Shown: positions 12,798 through 28,000 of the stretch, piece after piece | Layout of the letters: every line of letters begins with the position of its first letter | Numbering within the stretch: position 1 is the first letter of the stretch | Source of the DNA: Begonia masoniana | Taxonomy: Eukaryota > Streptophyta > Magnoliopsida > Cucurbitales > Begoniaceae | Length of the DNA: 64,000 bases | Assembly (NCBI GenBank): GCA_022432975.1 | Contig: CM039510.1 | Location: 16,571,023 to 16,635,022, forward strand | Direction of reading: 5' to 3' | Notes under the pieces: model-generated | Told to the model about the DNA's origin: nothing | Seen by the model: the letters and a program-made list of their open reading frames with translations, nothing else | Databases searched by the model: none | Program-made: the position numbers and the translations under genes

Positions 12798-15700
12798 AAA
12801 AATAGGTTGACAGTTACATGACTTGTGGTTAGAACATAATTTATCCATTTCACCTTCAAGGTTTAACTTGAAGTGATGAGAACGACGTGTACTAAGGACC
12901 CAATAACCTTCATGGACGCGTAATTAAGACTTAGTAATGCTTTGATATGTATAAGAAAGTTCACTTCAATCGATTTGTTCCAAAAGACTTGAACGTATCA
13001 AGCAAATGAGGTTGAGTGTTACATGACTTGTGGTTGGAACCTAAGTTATCCATTTCACCTTCAAGGTTTAACTTGAAGTGATGAGAACGACGTGTACTAA
13101 GGACCCAATAACCTTCATGGACGCGTAATTAAGACTTAGTATGCATTTGATGATGTATAAGAAAGTTCACTTCAATCGATTTGTTCCAAAAGACTTGAAC
13201 ATATCAAGCAAATGAGGTTGAGTGTTACACGACTTGTGGTTAGAACCTAAGTTATCCATTTCACCTTCAAGGTTTAACTAGAAGTGATGAGAACGACGTG
13301 TACTAAGGACCCAATAACCTTCATGACGCGTAATTAAGACTTAGTAATGCGTTTGATGATGTATAAGAAAGTTCACTTCAATCGATTTGTTCCAAAAGAC
13401 TTGAACGTATCAAGCAAATGTGGTTGACGGTTACATGACTTGTGGTTAGAACCTAAGTTATCCATTTCACCTTCAAGGTTTAACTTGAAGTAATGAGAAC
13501 GACGTGTACTAAGGACCCAATAACCTTCATGGACGCGTAATTAAGACTTAGTAATGCGTTTGATGATGTATAAGAAAGTTCACTTCAATCGATTTGTTCC
13601 AAAAGACTTGAACGTATCAAGCAAATGTGGTTGACGGTTACATGACTTGTGGTTAGAACCTAAGTTATCCATTTCACCTTCAAGGTTTAACTTGAAGTGA
13701 TGAGAACGACGTGTACTAAGGACCCAATAACCTTCATGGACGCGTAATTAAGACTTAGTAATGCGTTTGATGATGTATAAGAAAGTTCACTTCAATCGAT
13801 TTGTTCCAAAAGACTTGAACGTATCAAGCAAATGTGGTTGACGGTTACATGACTTGTGGTTAGAACCTAAGTTATCCATTTCACCTTCAAGGTTTAACTT
13901 GAAGTGATGAGAACGACGTGTACTAAGGACCCAATAACCTTCATGGACGCGTAATTAAGACTTAGTAATGCGTTTGATGATGTATAAGAAAGTTCACTTC
14001 AATCGATTTGTTCCAAAAGACTTGAACATATCAAGCAAATGTGGTTGACGGTTACATGACTTGTGGTTAGAACCTAAGTTATCCATTTCACCTTCAAGGT
14101 TTAACTTGAAGTGATGAGAACGACGTGTACTAAGGACCCAATAACCTTTATGGACGCGTAATTAAGACTTAGTAATGCGTTTGATGATGTATAAGAAAGT
14201 TCACTTCAATCGTTTTGTTCCAAAAGAGTTGAACGTATCAAGCAAATGCGTTTGACCTTTGCATGACTTGTGGTTAGAACCTAAGTTATCCATTTCACCT
14301 TCAAGGTTTAACTTGAAGTGATGAGAACGACGTGTACTAAGGACCCAATAACCTTCATGGACGCGTAATTAAGACTTAGTAATGCGTTTGATGAAGTATA
14401 AGAAAGTTCACTTCAATCGATTTGTTTCAAAAGAATTGAACGTATCAAGCAAATGAGGTTGACTGTTACATGACTTGTGGTTAGAACCTAAGTTATCCAT
14501 TTCACCTTCAAGGTTTAACTTGAAGTGATGAGAACGACGTGTACTGAGGACCCAATAACCTTCATGGACGTGTAATTAAGACATGGTAATGCGTTTGATA
14601 AAGTATAAGAAAGTCCACTTCAATTGATTTATTTTAAAAGAACTGAATGTACCAAGCAAAATAGGTTGACTGTTACATGACTTGTGGTTAGAACCTAAGT
14701 TATCCATTTCACCTTCAAGGTTTAACTTGAAGTGATGAGAACGACGTGTACTAAGGACCCAATAACCTTCATGGACGTGTAATTAAGACTTAGTAATGCG
14801 TTTGATGAAGTATAAAAAAGTTCACTTCAATCGATTTATTTTAAAAGAACTGAATGTACCAAGCAAAATAGGTTGACTATTACGTGACTTGTGGTTAGAA
14901 CCTAAGTTATCCATTTCACCTTCAAGGTTTAACTTGAAGTGATGAGAACGATGTGCACTGAGGACCCAATAACCTTCATGGACGTGTAATTAAGACATGG
15001 TAATGCGTTTGATAAAGTATAAGAAAGTCCACTTCAATCGATTTATTTTAAAAGAACTGAACGTATCAAGCAAAATAGGTTGACTGTTACATGACTTGTT
15101 GTTAGAACCTAAGTTATCCATTTCACCTTCAAGGTTTAACTTGAAGTGATGAGAACGACGTGTACTGGGGACCCAATAACCTTCATGGACGCGTAACTAA
15201 GACTTGGTAATGCGTTTGATGAAGTATAAGAAAGTTCACTTCAATCGATTTGTTCCAAAAGACTTGAACGTATCAAGCAAATGAGGTTGAGTGTTACATG
15301 ACTTGTGGTTAGAACCTAAGTTATCCATTTCACCTTCAAGGTTTAACTTGAAGTGATGAGAACGACGTGTACTAAGGACCCAATAACCTTCATGGACGCG
15401 TAATTAAGACTTAGTAATGCGTTTGATGATGTATAAGAAAGTTCACTTCAATCGATTTGTTCCAAAAGACTTGAACGTATCAAGCAAATGAGGTTGACTG
15501 TTACATGACTTGTGGTTAGAACCTAAGTTATCCATTTCACCTTCAAGGTTTAACTTGAAGTGATGAGAACGACGTGTACTAAGGACCCAATAACCTTCAT
15601 GGACGTGTAATTAAGACTTAGTAATGCGTTTGATGAAGTATAAGAAAGTTCACTTCAATCGATTTGTTCCAAAAGAGTTGAACGTATCAAGCAAATGAGG

Positions 15701-16795
15701 TTGACTGTTACATGACTTGTGGTTAGAACCTAAGTTATCCATTTCACCTTCAAGGTTTAACTTGAAGTGATGAGAACGACGTGTACTAAGGACCCAATAA
15801 CCTTCATGGACGTGTAATTAAGACTTAGTAATGCGTTTGATGAAGTATAAGAAAGTTCACTTCAATCGATTTGTTCCAAAAGAGTTGAACGTATCAAGCA
15901 AATGAGGTTGACTTTTACACGACTTGTGGTTAGAACCTAAGTTATCCATTTCACCTTCAAGGTTTAACTTGAAGTGATGAGAACGACGTGTACTGGGGAC
16001 CCAATAACCTTCATGGACGTGTAATTAAGACTTAGTAATGCGTTTGATGAAGTATAAGAAAGTTCACTTCAATCGATTTGTTCCAAAAGAATTGAACGTA
16101 TCAAGCAAATGAGGTTGACTGTTACATGACTTGTGGTTAGAACCTAAGTTATCCATTTCACCTTCAAGGTTTAACTTGAAGTGATGAGAACGACGTGTAC
16201 TAAGGACCCAATAACCTTCATGGACGTGTAATTAAGACTTAGTAATGCGTTTGATGAAGTATAAGAAAGTTCACTTCAATCGATTTGTTCCAAAAGACTT
16301 GAACGTATCAAGCAAATGAGGTGAGTGTTACATGACTTGTGGTTAGAACCTAAGTTATCCATTTCACCTTCAAGGTTTAACTTGAAGTGATGAGAACGAT
16401 GTGCACTCAGGACCCAATAACCTTCATGGACGTGTAATTAAGACTTAGTAATGCGTTTGATGAAGTATAAGAAAGTTCACTTCAATCGATTTGTTCCAAA
16501 AGAGTTGAACGTATCAAGCAAATGAGGTTGACTGTTACATGACTTGTGGTTAGAACCTAAGTTATCCATTTCACCTTCAAGGTTTAACTTGAAGTGATGA
16601 GAACGACGTGTACTAAGGACCCAATAACCTTCATGGACGTGTAATTAAGACTTAGTAATGCGTTTGATGAAGTATAAGAAAGTTCACTTCAATCGATTTG
16701 TTCCAAAAGACTTGAACGTATCAAGCAAATGAGGTTGACTGTTACATGACTTGTGGTTAGAACCTAAGTTATCCATTTCACCTTCAAGGTTTAAC
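12798..16795 (+). repeat. 207 bp satellite array I (~19 monomers)
   Basis: Head-to-tail monomers are spaced 206-207 bp apart (ACTTGTGG starts near 13025, 13231, 13437, 13644 and 13851) with few differences between them. Each monomer contains a dyad, CACCTTCAAG-GTTTAA-CTTGAAGTG (for example 12851-12875). Length and homogeneity fit a centromeric or pericentromeric satellite. I see no known satellite name to attach. No coding capacity. The array stops inside the dyad at 16795. Confidence 0.95.
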
Positions 16796-19503
16796 CGGAA
16801 GATGAAATTTGTGAACAGTGACCGGAAGATGAAAAATGTGAACAGTGACGGAAGATGAAATTTGTGAACAGTGACGGAAGATGAAAAATGTGAACAGTGA
16901 CGGAAGATGAAATTTGTGAACAGTGACGGAAGATGAAATTTGTGAACAGTGACGGAAGATGAAATTTGTGAACAGTGACGGAAGATGAAATTTGTGAACA
17001 GTGACCGGAAGATGAAATTTGTGAACAGTGACCGGAAGATGAAAAATGTGAACAGTGACCGGAAGATGAAATTTGTGAACAGTGACGGAAGATGAAATTT
17101 GTGAACAGTGACGGAAGATGAAAAATGTGAACAGTGACGGAAGATGAAATTTGTGAACAGTGACCGGAAGATGAAATTTGTGAACAGTGACGGAAGATGA
17201 AATTTGTGAACAGTGACGGAAGATGAAATTTGTGAACAGTGACCGGAAGATGAAATTTGTGAACAGTGACGGAAGATGAAATTTGTGAACAGTGACGGAA
17301 GATGAAAAATGTGAACAGTGACGGAAGATGAAATTTGTGAACAGTGACGGAAGATGAAATTGTGAACAGTGACCGGAAGATGAAAAATGTGAACAGTGAC
17401 GGAAGATGAAATTTGTGAACAGTGACGGAAGATGAAATTTGTGAACAGTGACGGAAGATGAAATTTGTGAACAGTGACCGGAAGATGAAATTTGTGAACA
17501 GTGACCGGAAGATGAAATTTGTGAACAGTGACGGAAGATGAAATTTGTGAACAGTGACGGAAGATGAAAAATGTGAACAGTGACGGAAGATGAAATTTGT
17601 GAACAGTGACGGAAGATGAAATTGTGAACAGTGACGGAAGATGAAATTTGTGAACAGTGACGGAAGATGAAAAATGTGAACAGTGACCGGAAGATGAAAT
17701 TTGTGAACAGTGACGGAAGATGAAAAATGTGAACAGTGACCGGAAGATGAAAAATGTGAACAGTGACCGGAAGATGAAATTTGTGAACAGTGACGGAAGA
17801 TGAAATTTGTGAACAGTGACCGGAAGATGAAATTTGTGAACAGTGACGGAAGATGAAAAATGTGAACAGTGACGGAAGATGAAAAATGTGAACAGTGACC
17901 GGAAGATGAAATTTGTGAACAGTGACGGAAGATGAAATTTGTGAACAGTGACGGAAGATGAAATTGTGAACAGTGACGGAAGATGAAAAATGTGAACAGT
18001 GACCGGAAGATGAAATTGTGAACAGTGACGGAAGATGAAAAATGTGAACAGTGACCGGAAGATGAAAAATGTGAACAGTGACGGAAGATGAAATTGTGAA
18101 CAGTGACGGAAGATGAAATTTGTGAACAGTGACGGAAGATGAAATTTGTGAACAGTGACCGGAAGATGAAATTTGTGAACAGTGACGGAAGATGAAATTT
18201 GTGAACAGTGACGGAAGATGAAAAATGTGAACAGTGACGGAAGATGAAAAATGTGAACAGTGACGGAAGATGAAATTTGTGAACAGTGACGGAAGATGAA
18301 ATTTGTGAACAGTGACGGAAGATGAAATTTGTGAACAGTGACGGAAGATGAAAAATGTGAACAGTGACGGAAGATGAAATTTGTGAACAGTGACGGAAGA
18401 TGAAATTTGTGAACAGTGACGGAAGATGAAATTGTGAACAGTGACCGGAAGATGAAATTTGTGAACAGTGACGGAAGATGAAATTGTGAACAGTGACGGA
18501 AGATGAAATTTGTGAACAGTGACCGGAAGATGAAATTTGTGAACAGTGACGGAAGATGAAATTTGTGAACAGTGACGGAAGATGAAAAATGTGAACAGTG
18601 ACGGAAGATGAAATTTGTGAACAGTGACGGAAGATGAAATTTGTGAACAGTGACGGAAGATGAAATTGTGAACAGTGACGGAAGATGAAATTTGTGAACA
18701 GTGACGGAAGATGAAAAATGTGAACAGTGACGGAAGATGAAATTTGTGAACAGTGACCGGAAGATGAAAAATGTGAACAGTGACCGGAAGATGAAATTGT
18801 GAACAGTGACCGGAAGATGAAAAATGTGAACAGTGACGGAAGATGAAAAATGTGAACAGTGACGGAAGATGAAAAATGTGAACAGTGACCGGAAGATGAA
18901 ATTTGTGAACAGTGACGGAAGATGAAAAATGTGAACAGTGACGGAAGATGAAATTTGTGAACAGTGACGGAAGATGAAATTTGTGAACAGTGACGGAAGA
19001 TGAAATTTGTGAACAGTGACGGAAGATGAAATTTGTGAACAGTGACCGGAAGATGAAAAATGTGAACAGTGACGGAAGATGAAATTTGTGAACAGTGACC
19101 GGAAGATGAAAAATGTGAACAGTGACGGAAGATGAAATTTGTGAACAGTGACGGAAGATGAAATTTGTGAACAGTGACCGGAAGATGAAATTTGTGAACA
19201 GTGACGGAAGATGAAAAATGTGAACAGTGACGGAAGATGAAATTTGTGAACAGTGACGGAAGATGAAATTTGTGAACAGTGACGGAAGATGAAAAATGTG
19301 AACAGTGACGGAAGATGAAAAATGTGAACAGTGACGGAAGATGAAAAATGTGAACAGTGACCGGAAGATGAAATTTGTGAACAGTGACGGAAGATGAAAA
19401 ATGTGAACAGTGACCGGAAGATGAAAAATGTGAACAGTGACCGGAAGATGAAATTTGTGAACAGTGACGGAAGATGAAATTTGTGAACAGTGACCGGAAG
19501 ATG
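16796..19503 (+). repeat. 27 bp minisatellite array I (~100 units)
   Basis: The unit is CCGGAAGATGAAATTTGTGA plus ACAGTGA. An alternative form has AAAAATG for AAATTTG. Lengths are 27, 26 (CC to C) or 25-26 (TTT to TT) in irregular order. It starts directly after ...GGTTTAAC of a satellite monomer and ends in poly-A. The unit is open in all three minus frames, giving very long spurious frames. Confidence 0.95.
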
Positions 19504-21260
<1,757 letters not shown>

Positions 21261-21278
21261 TTCCACCCACCTTAACAG
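21261..21278 (-). other. Polypurine tract, element C
   Basis: On the minus strand, the purine-rich run CTGTTAAGGTGGGTGGAA ends against the LTR start and follows a GGACAAAATT-like context, as in A, D and E. Confidence 0.75.
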
Positions 21279-21300
21279 AAATTTTGTCCCCAAAATTTGC

Positions 21301-22520
21301 CTAAGCAAAGAGGTCCGGATATTGGGCTCTAACATCTTCTTGTCTTTCCCATGTGGCTTCCTCCACGTTATGATTGCGCCACAAAACTTTCACTAATGGG
21401 ACCACCTTGTTGCGCAATACTTTGACTGAGGTATCCAGAATCTGTATGGGCCTTTCTTCATATGTCAGCGTCGGCATTATATCAAAGTCCACATGTTCCA
21501 CGATCTGAGTTGGATCTCGTACACATTTCCTCAGCATCGACACGTGAAAAACATTGTGTACTCCTTCCATAGACGCAGGTAACTGTAGTCTGTACGCCAC
21601 GCTTCCCACACGCTTCAAGATGGGAAAAGGGCCAATGAACCTTGGGCTTAGCTTCCCTTTCTTTCCAAACCTCATCACGCCCTTGAAAGGTGACACCTTC
21701 AAGAATACTTCATCACCTTCAGCAAACTCTAAATCTCTTCTCCGATGGTCTGCATAGCTCTTCTGTCGACTTTGTGCAGCCTGGATTCTTTGCTTGATCG
21801 CCGTTATTACCCCAGACATCTGTTGCAGTATTTCGGGGCCGATAAGCTTGGTTTCTCCGACTTCATCCCAACATAATGGGGATCTACACTTCCTGCCATA
21901 AAGTGCTTCATATGGAGCCATACCGATCGTAGCCTGGTAGCTATTGTTGTAAGCAAACTCCACAAGTGGCAGGTATCTACTCCAAGGAGCATGAATTCCA
22001 GCACGCACGATCTTAGCATATCCTCCAATGTCTGAATCGTTCTCTCAGATTGTCCATCCGTCTGTGGGTGAAATGCCGTGCTGAAGTCCAATCTAGTGCC
22101 CAAGGAGCTTTGCAAACTTTTCCAAAATCTGGAAGTGAATCTGGGATCACGGTCTGAGACGATTGATACAGGAATGCCATGCAGCTTAATAATCTCACTA
22201 ATATACAGCTCGGCATACTGATCCATGGTGAACGTCGTCTTCACAGGTAGAAAATGGGCCGACTTCGTTAATCTGTCCACTATGACCCAAATGCTATTAT
22301 GGCCTTTAACTGTTCTTGGCAGACCAAACACGAAGTCCATTGTAACGTTCTCCCATTTCCATTCGGGAATCGGAAGAGGTTGAAGCGTTCCACTTGGTCG
22401 TTGATGTTCAGCTTTGACCTGTTGGCATATCATACAAGACTCCACATATTTTGCCACTTCATTCTTCATATTCGGCCACCAGAAGTGAAGTTTCAAATCC
22501 TGGTACATCTTCGTGCTTCA
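21301..22520 (-). pseudogene. pol: Integrase with chromodomain-like C-terminus, element C
   Basis: On the minus strand, the HFWWPNMK and CMICQQVK motifs mark the zinc-binding N-terminal domain. The core carries the first catalytic Asp in TMDFVFGLP, the second in VSDRDPRF and the Glu in QSERTIQ. The C-terminal part has GPFPILKRVG, HVFHVSML-type sequence and a tail VLWRNHNVEEATWE typical of chromovirus chromodomain-like ends, finishing at 21301. A frameshift near 21990-22010 splits core from C-terminus, and another near 22505 separates it from the RNase H linker. The protein would insert element DNA into chromatin. As sequenced it is not translatable as one chain, though long-read indel error could be responsible. 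Confidence 0.85.
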
Positions 22521-23400
22521 GGATGCACAGAGAAAGGAGATGAGTGGGCTTCCGATAAGATGTGCTTCCGTAGCTCTTCGTCTTTCGGAACATACCATCT
22601 GTTTTTGAACTTTAGAACTCCATCTCCCGAATAACTGAAATCGGAAGAAGCCATTGGTACTTTGCTCACCATATCAGCCATCTCTTTTGAATTGGTCTTC
22701 TGAGCTTCTTTAATTCGGTCCAGGACGGTGGGTCGTAGCGTCAAATCTGCTAGTATGGCCGATAGCCCAGAAACCATCTCCATATCGAACTTCTGTATCT
22801 CCGTCCTCAAAGGCATTGATACGGCCGACATAACTGGTTGCATGGTAGCTGGCATCCTGCTCAGTGCATCAGCTACCACATTAGCTTTACCAGGATGGTA
22901 TTTGATCTCAACATCGTAATCTTTCACAAATTCTAACCACCGCCTTTGTCTCATATTCAACTCTTTCTGAGTAAAGAGGTACTTCAAACTCTTGTGGTCA
23001 GAAAACACCTCACATGACTGTCCATATAGGTGGTGTCTCCATACTTTCAGCGCAAATACAACTGCCGCTAACTCAAGGTCGTGAGTAGGGTTTGTTCATG
23101 GTTCTTCAACTGTCTTGATGCGTATGCTACCACTTTACCCTCTTGCATCAATACGCATCCCAGGCCAATCTTTGACGCATCACAGTATACGCTGAATTTG
23201 CCATCTTCAACTGGCAATACTACAGAGGAGCAGTGGTTAATTTCTGCTTAAGTGTCTGAAAGCTCTCCTCACATGCTTCAGACCACTTGAACTTGATTTC
23301 CTTCCTTGTTAAGCTGGTCATAGGCTTCGCGATCACAGAAAACCCCTTGATGAATTTCCTGTAATACCAGCTAGCCCGATAAAGCTTCGTACTTCACTTG
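22493..23400 (-). pseudogene. pol: RNase H and linker of pol, element C
   Basis: The minus-strand frame 22493-23008 begins in [16 protein letters not shown] and continues [14 protein letters not shown], the well-conserved end of the Ty3/gypsy RNase H domain. A linker with [11 protein letters not shown] then leads toward integrase. Upstream RNase H sequence (to about 23400) is present but shifted between frames. RNase H removes RNA from the RNA/DNA hybrid during reverse transcription. Broken by frameshifts. Confidence 0.78.
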
Positions 23401-24220
23401 CATTTCTCGGCCTGGGCCAATCCCTCACAGCCTGAATCTTGGCCGGGTCCACAGATACTCCTTCAGCAGACACCACGTGGCCCAAGAAATTAATCTTGTT
23501 TAACCAGAACTCACACTTGACAGCTTGGCATATAATTGATGTTGCTTTAGGATTGACAGTACCATAGCCAAGTGTTTCTCATGCTCAGCCATACTCCTGG
23601 AATAAACCAGAATGTCGTCGATGAAAACGATCACAAATTTATCCAAGACATCATGGAATATCCTGTTCATTAGGTCCATAATGCTGCCGGAGCATTAGTC
23701 AACCCGAACGACATCACCAAGAACTCGTAGTGCCCGTACCGGTTCTGAAGGCAGTCTTTGGAATATCCTCAGCTCTGACCTTCAACTGGTAATAGCCGGA
23801 GCGTAAGTCAATCTTAGAAAATACCCGAGCCCCCTGTAGCTGATCAAACAAATCGTCATTCTTGGCAACGGGTACTTATTCTTGATAGTCAACTTGTTCA
23901 GCTCACGTAGTCAATACACATCCGTAGGACCCATCCTTCTTCTTGACAAACAAGACGGGAGCACCCCACGGAGAGAAACTAGGGCGCACAAAACCCTTGT
24001 CCATTAATTCTTTCAACTGAGCCTTCAACTCCTTCAGTTCAATTGGTGCCATACGGTACGGATTCTTCGATACTGGTTCCGCACCAGGATACACATCGAT
24101 TTCAAACTCGATGTCACGATCAGGTGGCAATCCCGGTAAGTCATCTAAGAAAACCTCTAAGAAGTCCCGGACTACCGGAATGTTTTGAAGTTCCACCTCA
24201 TTTTGCCTTTGAACATCCAC
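23400..24220 (-). pseudogene. pol: Reverse transcriptase, element C
   Basis: The open part 23903-24220 carries [32 protein letters not shown] and [16 protein letters not shown], the start of a Ty3/gypsy RT. The frame is then lost. Further down the minus strand, the catalytic box reads [11 protein letters not shown] in another frame (about 23610-23650). At least two or three small indels break the domain. Order and spacing are normal otherwise. Confidence 0.82.
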
Positions 24221-24279
24221 AACGTGGGCAAGAAAGTGCGATGCATCCTGACTTCATCAGTCGTTGAGCTTTCAAGGAA

Positions 24280-24660
24280 GATATCACAGCTATACGGTGT
24301 TTCTTCGGTACTGCCTGATAAGAGATTCCTACTTCATTTGGGCGCTTAAATGACACAAGCCCGGACCTACATTGATGGGGGCATAATGTCTAAATAGCCA
24401 GTCCATCCCCAGAATGACATCGTTACCCTTTCATTACCTAATGAACGATAAGATCGGCATAAAAGTTTCTGGTCATCCCCTGACACTATATCACCCCGTA
24501 CAACCTTCTCGAGAGTGCTAAACTTTCCGGACGGTAGCATAACGCGGTAGGGCTGATCTGAGGACGTACTACAAATTTTTGTCTAACTACAAAGTCCATG
24601 GCCACAAACGAATGTGTGGCCCCCGTGTCCCACAAGGTATAAAGCAGCACATTACATACT
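24280..24660 (-). pseudogene. pol: Aspartic protease, element C
   Basis: The minus-strand frame includes LWDTGATHSF, with the catalytic Asp-Thr-Gly of retropepsins, followed by FVVRQK-type sequence. The frame shifts soon after. It would cleave the Gag-Pol precursor. It lies between the gag zinc knuckle and RT as expected, and lacks an intact chain. Confidence 0.75.
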
Positions 24661-25093
24661 AATATATGTACCTGTAATTGCTGTGTGCTGATCAGCATTA
24701 TCGACGTCCTCCATCATTGCAAACACTCTAGGCATAGCACCAACCGGCCTTGTGTCAGGCACCGGACAATTCCGGACTTGATGGCCTTCTTTACCACACC
24801 GGAAACATTGACCAGTAAAGAGCCTGCAGTCTCCTGTATGATTCTTCTGGCAACGTGGGCAGACAGGAGGCTGAGGAGCTCCCATAGGTCTCTTCCCTTT
24901 GTCCTGGTAAGTAAGGGTCTCATTGGGCCTTTTAATGCCCCTGTTCTGTTGCTGTTGAGGATGTACATTCTGAATCTTTTGTTGTTGTTGTTGAGGAGTA
25001 TTTCTTATAATTCCTCTCGGTGGTTCTCTCTGTCTCTGGGACTTTATTTCTAAGGCCTCCAGTTGATAAGCCTGGCCAACCACTTGCCATTAT
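24652..25093 (-). pseudogene. gag: C-terminal part of gag, element C
   Basis: The minus-strand frame has a Gln-rich basic stretch, then [12 protein letters not shown], then a CCHC zinc knuckle [14 protein letters not shown]. It ends near ISM, where protease begins. The capsid half of gag is absent: the frame runs at 25094 straight into the minisatellite, whose translation is appended to it. The first visible ATG is therefore internal, not a true start. Confidence 0.82.
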
Positions 25094-28000
25094 GTGACCG
25101 GAAGATGAAAAATGTGAACAGTGACCGGAAGATGAAAAATGTGAACAGTGACCGGAAGATGAAATTTGTGAACAGTGACCGGAAGATGAAAAATGTGAAC
25201 AGTGACCGGAAGATGAAAAATGTGAACAGTGACCGGAAGATGAAATTTGTGAACAGTGACCGGAAGATGAAATTTGTGAACAGTGACCGGAAGATGAAAT
25301 TTGTGAACAGTGACCGGAAGATGAAAAATGTGAACAGTGACCGGAAGATGAAATTTGTGAACAGTGACCGGAAGATGAAAAATGTGAACAGTGACCGGAA
25401 GATGAAATTTGTGAACAGTGACCGGAAGATGAAAAATGTGAACAGTGACCGGAAGATGAAATTTGTGAACAGTGACCGGAAGATGAAAAATGTGAACAGT
25501 GACCGGAAGATGAAATTTGTGAACAGTGACCGGAAGATGAAAAATGTGAACAGTGACCGGAAGATGAAATTTGTGAACAGTGACCGGAAGATGAAAAATG
25601 TGAACAGTGACCGGAAGATGAAAAATGTGAACAGTGACCGGAAGATGAAATTTGTGAACAGTGACCGGAAGATGAAAAATGTGAACAGTGACCGGAAGAT
25701 GAAATTTGTGAACAGTGACCGGAAGATGAAATTTGTGAACAGTGACCGGAAGATGAAATTTGTGAACAGTGACCGGAAGATGAAAAATGTGAACAGTGAC
25801 GGAAGATGAAAAATGTGAACAGTGACCGGAAGATGAAATTTGTGAACAGTGACCGGAAGATGAAATTTGTGAACAGTGACCGGAAGATGAAAAATGTGAA
25901 CAGTGACCGGAAGATGAAATTTGTGAACAGTGACCGGAAGATGAAAAATGTGAACAGTGACCGGAAGATGAAAAATGTGAACAGTGACCGGAAGATGAAA
26001 TTTGTGAACAGTGACCGGAAGATGAAAAATGTGAACAGTGACCGGAAGATGAAATTTGTGAACAGTGACCGGAAGATGAAATTTGTGAACAGTGACCGGA
26101 AGATGAAATTTGTGAACAGTGACCGGAAGATGAAAAATGTGAACAGTGACCGGAAGATGAAATTTGTGAACAGTGACCGGAAGATGAAATTTGTGAACAG
26201 TGACCGGAAGATGAAATTTGTGAACAGTGACCGGAAGATGAAATTTGTGAACAGTGACCGGAAGATGAAAAATGTGAACAGTGACCGGAAGATGAAATTT
26301 GTGAACAGTGACCGGAAGATGAAAAATGTGAACAGTGACCGGAAGATGAAAAATGTGAACAGTGACCGGAAGATGAAATTTGTGAACAGTGACCGGAAGA
26401 TGAAATTTGTGAACAGTGACCGGAAGATGAAATTTGTGAACAGTGACCGGAAGATGAAATTTGTGAACAGTGACCGGAAGATGAAATTTGTGAACAGTGA
26501 CCGGAAGATGAAATTTGTGAACAGTGACCGGAAGATGAAATTTGTGAACAGTGACCGGAAGATGAAATTTGTGAACAGTGACCGGAAGATGAAATTTGTG
26601 AACAGTGACCGGAAGATGAAATTTGTGAACAGTGACCGGAAGATGAAATTTGTGAACAGTGACCGGAAGATGAAATTTGTGAACAGTGACCGGAAGATGA
26701 AATTTGTGAACAGTGACCGGAAGATGAAATTTGTGAACAGTGACCGGAAGATGAAATTTGTGAACAGTGACCGGAAGATGAAAAATGTGAACAGTGACCG
26801 GAAGATGAAATTTGTGAACAGTGACCGGAAGATGAAATTTGTGAACAGTGACCGGAAGATGAAAAATGTGAACAGTGACCGGAAGATGAAATTTGTGAAC
26901 AGTGACCGGAAGATGAAAAATGTGAACAGTGACCAGAAGATGAAAAATGTGAACAGTGACCGGAAGATGAAATTTGTGAACAGTGACCGGAAGATGAAAT
27001 TTGTGAACAGTGACCGGAAGATGAAAAATGTGAACAGTGACCGGAAGATGAAAAATGTGAACAGTGACCGGAAGATGAAATTTGTGAACAGTGACCGGAA
27101 GATGAAATTTGTGAACAGTGACCGGAAGATGAAAAATGTGAACAGTGACCGGAAGATGAAAAATGTGAACAGTGACCGGAAGATGAAAAATGTGAACAGT
27201 GACCGGAAGATGAAAAATGTGAACAGTGACCGGAAGATGAAATTTGTGAACAGTGACCGGAAGATGAAAAATGTGAACAGTGACCGGAAGATGAAATTTG
27301 TGAACAGTGACCGGAAGATGAAATTTGTGAACAGTGACCGGAAGATGAAATTTGTGAACAGTGACCGGAAGATGAAAAATGTGAACAGTGACCGGAAGAT
27401 GAAATTTGTGAACAGTGACCGGAAGATGAAATTTGTGAACAGTGACCGGAAGATGAAAAATGTGAACAGTGACCGGAAGATGAAAAATGTGAACAGTGAC
27501 CGGAAGATGAAAAATGTGAACAGTGACCGGAAGATGAAATTTGTGAACAGTGACCGGAAGATGAAATTTGTGAACAGTGACCGGAAGATGAAATTTGTGA
27601 ACAGTGACCGGAAGATGAAATTTGTGAACAGTGACCGGAAGATGAAATTTGTGAACAGTGACCGGAAGATGAAAAATGTGAACAGTGACCGGAAGATGAA
27701 AAATGTGAACAGTGACCGGAAGATGAAATTTGTGAACAGTGACCGGAAGATGAAATTTGTGAACAGTGACCGGAAGATGAAATTTGTGAACAGTGACCGG
27801 AAGATGAAATTTGTGAACAGTGACCGGAAGATGAAAAATGTGAACAGTGACCGGAAGATGAAATTGTGAACAGTGACCGGAAGATGAAATTGTGAACAGT
27901 GACCGGAAGATGAAATTGTGAACAGTGACGGAAGATGAAATTGTGAACAGTGACGGAAGATGAAAAATGTGAACAGTGACCGGAAGATGAAATTTGTGAA

